From contig JAJYJL010000093.1 in the NCBI GenBank assembly GCA_021789565.1, forward strand, positions 1 to 12,518: 12,518 nt of DNA, read 5' to 3'. The position numbers and the translations under genes are program-made. The notes beneath the pieces are model-generated. The model had not been told where the DNA came from and did no database searches. It saw only the letters and a program-made list of their open reading frames with translations. The first letter of the stretch is position 1. Every line of letters begins with the position of its first letter. The stretch is from Acidobacteriota bacterium (lineage in GTDB: Bacteria > Acidobacteriota > Terriglobia > UBA7540). This document shows positions 7,101-12,518 of the stretch, one piece after another.

Positions 7101-7709
7101 TCATCGCATTTCCTCATGCCCCGGTCCAAGCGCCAGGGGCTTGATTTCAAGTGGCGGAATCTCCAATGGCTTGACCTCTACACGCTGGATCGTGGAATCA
7201 GGTTTCAGAATGGGCTCAGCAAGCACCTGCGGCGGCGTTTCCCGGACGTATCGGACCAGGGCCTTCTCTTCCGGCGATAATGGCGCCGGGGTAGGGAACT
7301 GCGATGGCCAGTGATGTGCTTCAACCCGGCGCAACGGTTTCCTTTCACTGCGTGCGACCTGCTTTGGTTCAGCGATTTTCGTCGCAGGGCTGGCGGCTGG
7401 AGTTGGTTCTGAACTCGCCTTCAAGGTTACCGTGGGCGATGCTGCAGGAACCTGATTCACGGTTTGCGATGTTTGCAGAGCTGGGTTGTGCGACAGGTTT
7501 GCCGCGTAAATTGCGACCAAGCCAATGACGGCTGCTGCCGCTGCTGCGGCCAGCCATAATTTCCGTGCCTTGCTTTTGCTGCTCTCCTGGCTGGCAGAAC
7601 GGACGTGCGCCATGATGCGCCCTTCGAGTCCGGGACGCGGCTCCGCGACCCGACGATGGGCCAGGGCGGAATCCAGGAGTTCATCAACAAACCGGTCGTT
7701 ATCTTCCAT
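7101..7709 (-). CDS. Putative anti-sigma factor, single-pass membrane protein
   Basis: This 202-residue protein has a cytoplasmic N-terminus (1-49) with FVDELLDSALAHRR and EPRPGLEGRIMAHV. One transmembrane segment at about 50-70 is Ala-rich and ends VIGLVAIYAA. An extracytoplasmic Pro/Ser/Thr/Ala-rich linker follows, then a C-terminal region. That region contains PLSPEEKALVRYVRETPP and a Pro-Leu-Glu-Ile repeat (VKPLEIPPLEIKPL). It overlaps the upstream ECF sigma gene by 11 bases, the usual place for a cognate anti-sigma factor. However, there is no HxxxCxxC zinc motif, so the call rests mainly on position and topology. The ATG at 7709 has GAGGGA 5 bases upstream, inside the end of the sigma gene, which suggests translational coupling. 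Confidence 0.68.
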   Translation of the reverse strand: MEDNDRFVDELLDSALAHRRVAEPRPGLEGRIMAHVRSASQESSKSKARKLWLAAAAAAAVIGLVAIYAANLSHNPALQTSQTVNQVPAASPTVTLKASSEPTPAASPATKIAEPKQVARSERKPLRRVEAHHWPSQFPTPAPLSPEEKALVRYVRETPPQVLAEPILKPDSTIQRVEVKPLEIPPLEIKPLALGPGHEEMR

Positions 7710-8283
7710 GTTTTCCCTCGATCAAAACTGAAAGCTTCTCTTTCAGAATCTGGAGCGCCTGCCACAGCCGCTGCCGCACGGTGCCTTCCGGAATTCCCAG
7801 AATGGCGGCTATTTCCGCCGATGAGAGTTCCTCAGCAAGCGAAAGCGCCAGTGGGTGGCGAAGCTCCTCCGGCAGCGATTCGATCAGCCGGTCCAGCAGC
7901 GCCGCCATCTCTCCACGGGCCGCGATTTCGTCCGCGGGCGTGCCCGCAGCCCGAAGCTGCGCGATCACTTGCGCGGACTCGCTGAGCGAAATGGCTGCAT
8001 CATGCTGCGCGCACTTCTTTCGCGCATCCAGCGCCACGCGCCAGGCCATTCGCGCCAGCCATGCCCGCGGATTGCGAATCAGCCTCCATCGCCTGCGGTG
8101 CCGCCAGAAACGGACGAAGGTTTCCTGGGCGGCGTCTTCCGCGTCGTGATGATTGCGAAGCACGGAGTAAGCTATGGCGTAAACGAAGCGCGAGTGCTGC
8201 CGCACCGCCGTTTCCATCTCATTCGTGGAAGCAGCAGCGATCGGGAAAATGTCGCTCAACACGCCTTCGCTCGATTCCGGCAT
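7699..8283 (-). CDS. ECF-type RNA polymerase sigma factor
   Basis: This 194-residue sigma-70 family protein has only regions 2 and 4, as in extracytoplasmic-function sigma factors. Region 2 covers about 28-92 and includes DAEDAAQETFVRFWRH (47-62), which contacts core polymerase and the -10 element. Region 4 covers about 128-184. It has LPEELRHPLALSLAEELSSA and the helix-turn-helix EIAAILGIPEGTVRQRLWQA that reads the -35 element. The ATG at 8283 is preferred because GGTGAGG lies 7 bases upstream; a TTG two codons earlier is also in frame. It overlaps the membrane-bound putative anti-sigma gene, so it is probably held inactive until an envelope signal arrives. I could not recognise an autoregulatory promoter upstream. 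Confidence 0.93.
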   Translation of the reverse strand: MPESSEGVLSDIFPIAAASTNEMETAVRQHSRFVYAIAYSVLRNHHDAEDAAQETFVRFWRHRRRWRLIRNPRAWLARMAWRVALDARKKCAQHDAAISLSESAQVIAQLRAAGTPADEIAARGEMAALLDRLIESLPEELRHPLALSLAEELSSAEIAAILGIPEGTVRQRLWQALQILKEKLSVLIEGKHGR

Positions 8284-8346
8284 CCGCAAGCCTCACCGGT
8301 AAAGACGGCGCCAGGTTGGGTGGCGTTCAGATATTTTTCCGCGCGG

Positions 8347-8365
8347 AGCGGGAGTTGCTCCCGCT
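8347..8365. repeat. Perfect hairpin in the divergent control region
   Basis: AGCGGGAG-TTG-CTCCCGCT has 8 perfect pairs and a 3-base loop. It sits in the 335-base gap between the divergent sigma-factor and kinase genes, about 65 bases before the sigma-factor ATG. No T tract follows in either direction. It may be part of a longer dispersed repeat that includes GGCGCCAGGTTGGGTGGCG just to its left. Confidence 0.5.
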
Positions 8366-8500
8366 GGTGGTTGCAATTGTACCGAATTTTCCCAAGGCAG
8401 ACGCCATGTTCTCGCAGACATGCCAAAGAGCGTGACGACTGCGGCACTGGGCGTGCCTTCAGGAGATGAAACCCTGATAAGGGTCGTAAAGGCGTCTGGC

Positions 8501-8520
8501 GGCACGACTGAAGTCGCGCC
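8501..8520. repeat. Short hairpin, GACTGAAGTC core
   Basis: GGCACGACT-GA-AGTCGCGCC forms a 9-pair stem with one A-C mismatch. The CTGAAG centre is the same as in the hairpin cluster at 5956-6219, so this looks like a further member of that family. It lies about 100 bases upstream of the kinase start. Confidence 0.55.
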
Positions 8521-8604
8521 CTTCGCGAAAGGCGAGCTGTAAAATCCTGGTAAAGTCGCTTCTGGCGCGGGTCTGCAACTGGGTCTGCGCGGCCTTGCGC
8601 GTTA

Positions 8605-8610
8605 TATAAT
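8605..8610 (+). promoter_or_regulatory. TATAAT -10 box immediately before the kinase gene
   Basis: A perfect TATAAT ends 8 bases before the GTG start codon at 8619. Transcription would begin at about 8616-8619, so the message would have essentially no leader. No ribosome-binding site lies before the GTG, which fits. No good -35 hexamer is seen at 16-18 bases. The remaining sequence of 8284-8618 holds two hairpins and no supported gene. Confidence 0.4.
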
Positions 8611-8618
8611 TCAACTGA

Positions 8619-10586
8619 GTGCGCTGGAATTTATCCAAGTCGAATTTGCCGCTGCTGACCATGGCGGTTTTTGCAGCGGGGCTGGTGCTGGCGGGCAGCC
8701 TGCTCTACGGCTGGATCAACCGGGCGAGCGTCGCGGACCGTGAGCAGCAGGAGGAATTCCTCAAAGCGGCGATGAGAAGCTTTCGCGAAGAGCTTCGCGC
8801 CCCGCTTCAGGAAATCCGCGCAACCTTCCGTCCCACGCCGCGAGCGGGCACAGACGCGGCGCTGGAAGATTATCTTGCAGGATTTTACTCGCAGTGGGAG
8901 GCGAGCGACACGAACGGTCCTCTGGTGTCAGGATTGAGTGTGGCCACGCTGGACGAGAAGGGAAAGGCGAGCTTTCGGACCCTGGACACGAAGAGCGGGA
9001 AATTCAAACCTGAACCGTGGCCTTCGTCTCTGTCGCTGTTCCGCCCCAGGCTTGAAGGCGCCAACATGCACGGCGAGCGGCGGATGGTGATGTTCCGTGG
9101 CGCCGGTTTCCCCTTTGCCTTTGTAGGGGACCGCCCGGCCATCGTGGTCCCGCTGGTGGAAGCGGATGCTCATGGCCGCACTTTTAAACGCCGTTTCGGG
9201 ACTTTCAATGCGGGAAGGATGGGCCCGCCGGACGAAGTGTTTACAGAGCGTGAGGAACACGGCTTCTCGACTGAAGGCTTCGGAGGCAGGGTTGCGAAAT
9301 CGCCTCCGAACCATCCTCCCTTTTTCGGCCGGCTGCGCGGCTGGTGCTTCCTTGAAATCAACGTCAGCTATCTTGAGCAGCACGTGCTGCCGCAACTGCT
9401 TCAGCGCAGTTTCAGCGGGCCGGGATTGTCCAGCTACCGGGTGGGAATTCTGGCCGGCAAACCGCCCGCTTTGGTTTACGGTTCTGAGCCTGGCCTGACG
9501 CCTTCGTCCTTTTCTTCGCCGGACGGCCAGGCAGTGCTTTTTGCCTCCTTTGGGGAGGTCAACGCCATATTTCGAGCGCGTGCTTTCAGGCGATTGCAGC
9601 GGGGCAGGCCGCGCGGCTCCATTGGCCTGTCTGTCGCAGGCCCTCCTCCCATTCCCATGGAAGCCGTGCCGCTGGGGCGATTCGGTGAGCTGAACATTCC
9701 GCATGAAGGCGCGTGGCTACTGGTGGTGAAAAACAAGGCGGGCTCCATTGACGCCCTGGTGGCGCGCACACGGCGGCGTAATCTGGCCCTGGGGTTCGGC
9801 GTCCTCCTATTACTGGGGGTCAGCATGGGCTCGCTGGTGATCACCACCCATCGCGCACGCGAGCTGGCGCGCCGCGAGATGGAATTTGTCGCCGGCATTT
9901 CGCACGAGTTCAGGACTCCGCTGGCCTCGATCCAATCCGCCGGGTTCAACCTCTCGAGCGGCGTGGTCAGGAAATCGAGCCGGGTGCGGGAGTATGGCGC
10001 CCTGGTGCAGAATGAGGCCCGCCGCCTGACCGAGCTGATTGAGCAGGTGATGGGCTATGCGGGCATACAGTCGGGCGCCAAGCGGTACGAACCTGTTCCG
10101 ACCGACGCGGCGGCTATCGTGAAGGCGGTGCTCGCTGAGTTTGGGTCCTCACTGCGCGACGGCGGATGGCAGGTGGACAGCAATGTGGAGGAAAATCTGC
10201 CGTTGGTCCTGGCGGAAGCCTCGTCGGTTGAAAGCGCCGTGAAGAACCTGCTGGCCAATGCCATCAAATACGGCGGCGCCGGCCGATGGCTTGGCGTTAC
10301 CGCCGCGGGCGCTCCGAATGGCGGACGAAAAGAAGTGCTGATTGCCGTGGAAGACCACGGGCCCGGCATCGAGCCGGCGGACCTGGCCCACATCTTTGAG
10401 CCCTTCTATCGCGGCAAGGACGTGCTGGCCTCAACCGTGCCGGGAGCGGGGCTGGGACTGAGCATCGTGAAGCGCCACATTGAGGCGCAGGGCGGCAGCG
10501 TGAGCGTGGAAAGCTCGAAAGGCAGGGGAACGCGATTTACGCTCCGTCTGCCCACTGTTTCAGAACCTCAGCGCAAGGCCGTGTGA
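8619..10586 (+). CDS. Membrane sensor histidine kinase with large extracytoplasmic domain
   Basis: This 655-residue kinase would phosphorylate the response regulator encoded next. One transmembrane helix lies at about 11-31. A periplasmic region of roughly 355 residues follows, in which I recognise no named domain, and then a second helix at about 389-410. The dimerisation domain follows almost directly, with ISHEFRTPL and phospho-acceptor His429. No HAMP linker is seen. The ATPase domain carries the N box (NLLANAIKYGG, Asn547), the G1 box DHGPGIEP (579-586), FEPFYRG, and the G2 box GAGLGLSIVKRH (609-620). The start is taken as GTG 8619 because a TATAAT box lies just upstream and the residues before the helix are polar and basic. 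ATG 8661 is an alternative that would shorten the N-terminus by 14 residues. It is probably co-transcribed with the regulator 52 bases downstream. Confidence 0.93.
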   Translation: MRWNLSKSNLPLLTMAVFAAGLVLAGSLLYGWINRASVADREQQEEFLKAAMRSFREELRAPLQEIRATFRPTPRAGTDAALEDYLAGFYSQWEASDTNGPLVSGLSVATLDEKGKASFRTLDTKSGKFKPEPWPSSLSLFRPRLEGANMHGERRMVMFRGAGFPFAFVGDRPAIVVPLVEADAHGRTFKRRFGTFNAGRMGPPDEVFTEREEHGFSTEGFGGRVAKSPPNHPPFFGRLRGWCFLEINVSYLEQHVLPQLLQRSFSGPGLSSYRVGILAGKPPALVYGSEPGLTPSSFSSPDGQAVLFASFGEVNAIFRARAFRRLQRGRPRGSIGLSVAGPPPIPMEAVPLGRFGELNIPHEGAWLLVVKNKAGSIDALVARTRRRNLALGFGVLLLLGVSMGSLVITTHRARELARREMEFVAGISHEFRTPLASIQSAGFNLSSGVVRKSSRVREYGALVQNEARRLTELIEQVMGYAGIQSGAKRYEPVPTDAAAIVKAVLAEFGSSLRDGGWQVDSNVEENLPLVLAEASSVESAVKNLLANAIKYGGAGRWLGVTAAGAPNGGRKEVLIAVEDHGPGIEPADLAHIFEPFYRGKDVLASTVPGAGLGLSIVKRHIEAQGGSVSVESSKGRGTRFTLRLPTVSEPQRKAV

Positions 10587-10638
10587 GCGCAAGTCCGTTG
10601 CGCATGCCGCGAAGCCAGCCGCAAGCGAGGGCGAAGGC

Positions 10639-11355
10639 ATGAAACGAAAAGTTTTTCTGCAACCCAGGCTCCTGCTGGTGGAAGATGACTCCGCGTTGGT
10701 TTTGACCCTCACCGACCTGCTGGCCAGCAAAGGCTTCCAGGTGGAGAACGTGCAGGACGGCCAGGAAGCGCTCGAGCGCGCGTCCGAGGGCGGTTTTGAT
10801 CTCATTGTTCTGGACGTGATGCTGCCGCACAAAGACGGATTTGAGATCTGCCGCGCTCTGCGGCGGCGCTCCGTTCGCACCCCGATCATTATGCTGACTG
10901 CTCGCGGCCAGGTTGCGGACAAAGTCTCCGGCCTCAAGCTGGGCGCTGATGATTATCTGGCCAAGCCGTTCGATTCCTCCGAATTGCTGGCGAGGGTTGA
11001 AGCGCTGCTGCGCAGGGCTTCGTCTCCGCAAAGCGACCAGCGCGATTCGATTTTCCAGTTCGGTCCGGTGATGGTGGACTTCCGCAGCACCGCGGTGCGG
11101 CGCGACGGCAAGCCGGTCGAGCTGTCAGCCAGAGAGTTTGAATTGCTGGGATACTTTATCCGCCAGCAGGGCACCACCGTGTCCCGCGAGGAACTGCTCC
11201 GCGAGGTGTGGGGTTATGATGAATCGACCCTGACCCGCACCGTCGATGCCCACATCTGGATGCTGCGGCAGAAGCTGGAACAGGACCCGCAGAATCCCCG
11301 CCACTTTCTTACCGTCCGCGGCCTGGGTTACAAGTTTGTTGGACAGCCTTCCTGA
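10639..11355 (+). CDS. OmpR/PhoB-family response regulator
   Basis: This is a 238-residue two-domain transcription factor. The receiver domain (about 9-126) has the acidic pair Glu15/Asp16, with Asp17 next to it. It also has the phosphorylation site Asp59 in LIVLDVMLP, Thr87 in MLTA, and Lys109 in the AKPF motif. The C-terminal winged-helix DNA-binding domain (about 140-235) contains LSAREFELLGYFIRQQGTTVSREELLREVWG and the closing TVRGLGYKF typical of the OmpR class. The ATG at 10639 follows GAGGGCGAAGGC. It is 52 bases after the histidine kinase stop on the same strand, so the two form a kinase-first operon. Its likely targets include the LTxxQ-protein gene downstream (inference). No repeated operator sequence was found in the 257 bases between them. 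Confidence 0.95.
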   Translation: MKRKVFLQPRLLLVEDDSALVLTLTDLLASKGFQVENVQDGQEALERASEGGFDLIVLDVMLPHKDGFEICRALRRRSVRTPIIMLTARGQVADKVSGLKLGADDYLAKPFDSSELLARVEALLRRASSPQSDQRDSIFQFGPVMVDFRSTAVRRDGKPVELSAREFELLGYFIRQQGTTVSREELLREVWGYDESTLTRTVDAHIWMLRQKLEQDPQNPRHFLTVRGLGYKFVGQPS

Positions 11356-11612
11356 CAATTCTTCGCGCTGAGAGACCTGGATATCCGGCACTCCCGTGCG
11401 GCTTTCGCCATCAGCAGCGCTTCCGCAGAGAACAAAACCAGAATTTACGCAGGCTTTAACTTCACTCTGCGCAATTTGATTGACAATAAAAGTGCGAGGC
11501 CAGAGGGACCGTGGTTGCGACACGGACAAGATTTCACAATGTCAGGGTTGTGGCACTGGCCTCCAGCATCAGCAGCAAGGAAGGGAAAAACTTGACAATA
11601 GGGAGGTATGAA

Positions 11613-12272
11613 ATGGTGAAAAGACTTGTGAGCATCGCGGCGGTCCTTGCTCTCTTCAGCACTGTCGCCCTGGCGCAGGAGGGACAGGCCAGTGGAACAA
11701 TTGAACGGCCCGATGCCGTGGCGGTGCAGGCAGGTCCCGCGGAAGGGGCGGGAGTTGTGACCATGCGCGGAGGGCCCGGCGCCGTGGACATGCCGGGACC
11801 TGGCCAACGGTTTTTTGAAATGCGGACCCGAGGTCCGAGGGGGGGCGGCAATGTCATGTGGTTCCACCGCGGGGGAATGGGGTCCTGGTGGAGAAATCCC
11901 AGGGTCGCCGAAGAAATCGGGCTGACCGACCAGCAGAAGCAGCAACTCGAAAAGATCTCGCTGGACAGCCGCCTGAAGATGATCGACCTGCGGGCCGACC
12001 TGGAAAAGCAGCAGGTAATTCTGGGTCCGATGTTGGAAAGCTATCACCCGGACGAGGCCCAGGTGCTTGCCCAGGTCGATAAGGTGTCGCAGGCGCGGGC
12101 GGCGCTTGAGAAGGAGCGCGTCCAGAGCATGCTGACTACCCGCAATGTCCTGACGGAAGAGCAGTGGAACAAGCTGAAGGAATCGCGCATGGGATTCCAT
12201 CGGGATTTTCGACGCCGGGACTTTCACCGCCATATGGGGCCGCCCACGCCGGCCACGCCTCCGAGCAAGTAA
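11613..12272 (+). CDS. Periplasmic LTxxQ-motif protein, Spy/CpxP-like
   Basis: This 219-residue exported protein has a signal peptide at 1-21, cut after ALA before Gln22. A low-complexity Gly/Pro/Met-rich stretch (about 45-92) follows, then a helical domain carrying the two family signatures LTDQQ (104-108) and LTEEQ (180-184). The long amphipathic helices between them match Spy/CpxP-type proteins, which act as periplasmic chaperones, stress-signal dampers or metal-responsive proteins. The C-terminus is rich in His, Arg and Phe (HRDFRRRDFHRHMGP), which could bind metal, but this is inference. The ATG at 11613 is chosen over an earlier GTG at 11511 because GGGAGG lies 6 bases upstream and the signal peptide starts there. 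It lies downstream of a kinase/regulator pair, as cpxP lies by cpxRA. Confidence 0.85.
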   Translation: MVKRLVSIAAVLALFSTVALAQEGQASGTIERPDAVAVQAGPAEGAGVVTMRGGPGAVDMPGPGQRFFEMRTRGPRGGGNVMWFHRGGMGSWWRNPRVAEEIGLTDQQKQQLEKISLDSRLKMIDLRADLEKQQVILGPMLESYHPDEAQVLAQVDKVSQARAALEKERVQSMLTTRNVLTEEQWNKLKESRMGFHRDFRRRDFHRHMGPPTPATPPSK

Positions 12273-12298
12273 CTGCGGGACCGTTCCTCACTCCAGTG

Positions 12299-12339
12299 CG
12301 GCGGGGTCTTGCGGTGAGGGGACTCCGCCGTTTTTTTTT
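12299..12339 (+). terminator. Intrinsic terminator after the LTxxQ-protein gene
   Basis: CGGCGGGGTC (12299-12308) pairs with GACTCCGCCG (12321-12330) over 10 pairs with one G-T, around a 12-base loop. Nine T residues follow directly (12331-12339). It lies 27 bases after the stop codon and is the clearest terminator in the window. 12340-12518 contains no gene I can support. Confidence 0.88.
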
Positions 12340-12518
12340 CCAGGCACATTCCACGTTTTCCTTCCCGCCTTCCGCACCCAGTCACCAGCGTCAAAGCCTC
12401 GTTTCTTTTTTGGACTTCCTTTCATGACCGCGAAAAGGCGCTCATCAGGCTGCGGTGACAGGTCGGGTCTCCAGGCAGGGTGCTTGTTCGCCGGCAAAAG
12501 TCTTGCGGAACACGAAAT

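Noticed and set aside
11480..11485. TTGACA -35 box upstream of the LTxxQ-protein gene
   Set aside because: No acceptable -10 hexamer follows at 16-18 bases. A second TTGACA at 11592 is too close to the start codon.
11551..11568. Sigma-54 promoter (TGGCAC) before the LTxxQ-protein gene
   Set aside because: The TTGC element is missing at the required spacing.
12424..12518. Start of a new plus-strand gene at the right edge
   Set aside because: The frame is open to the edge, but there is no ribosome-binding site, the peptide is unrecognisable, and only 31 codons are available.

Overview
The window reads as chromosomal DNA of a high-GC soil-type bacterium, most likely an Acidobacteriota (inference). 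The grounds are the gene families: an ECF sigma factor overlapping a small anti-sigma-like membrane protein with a C-terminal Pro-Leu-Glu-Ile tail, a short secretin-like exported protein, and a GH3/PA14 beta-glucosidase. The intergenic DNA also fits, because it is full of short hairpins with a CTGAAG-type core. No rRNA, tRNA, CRISPR array, integrase or transposase is visible.

Layout. 1-293 (-) is the N-terminal part of a CcsA-like cytochrome c assembly protein, running off the left edge. 489-2153 (+) is phosphoglucomutase, transcribed divergently from it. It converges with 2192-2629 (-), a small stand-alone GIY-YIG-like protein. 2818-5373 (-) is a secreted GH3 beta-glucosidase with an inserted PA14 domain, a good promoter and a probable terminator. 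5374-6345 has no convincing gene. It holds a block of degenerate direct repeats and a cluster of five short hairpins.

6346-6924 (-) is a secretin-like exported protein whose signal peptide is interrupted by an in-frame TGA. Upstream of it, also on the minus strand, are the anti-sigma-like protein (7101-7709) and the ECF sigma factor (7699-8283), overlapping by 11 bp. The 8284-8618 gap between divergent genes contains two more hairpins and a TATAAT box placed so that the next gene may be leaderless. 8619-11355 (+) is a histidine kinase / OmpR-type response regulator pair. 11613-12272 (+) is a periplasmic LTxxQ (Spy/CpxP-like) protein followed by a strong intrinsic terminator.

How the parts fit. 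The kinase, regulator and LTxxQ protein look like a Cpx-type envelope- or metal-stress module. Back to back with it is an ECF sigma/anti-sigma pair, so two separate signal-transduction systems share one divergent control region. Phosphoglucomutase and the beta-glucosidase are ordinary glucose and oligosaccharide metabolism. I do not see a clear new multi-gene system. The points most worth a second look are the in-frame TGA, the NEP/LLK-type repeat block, the CTGAAG hairpin family, and the large unassigned sensor region of a histidine kinase that has no HAMP domain.
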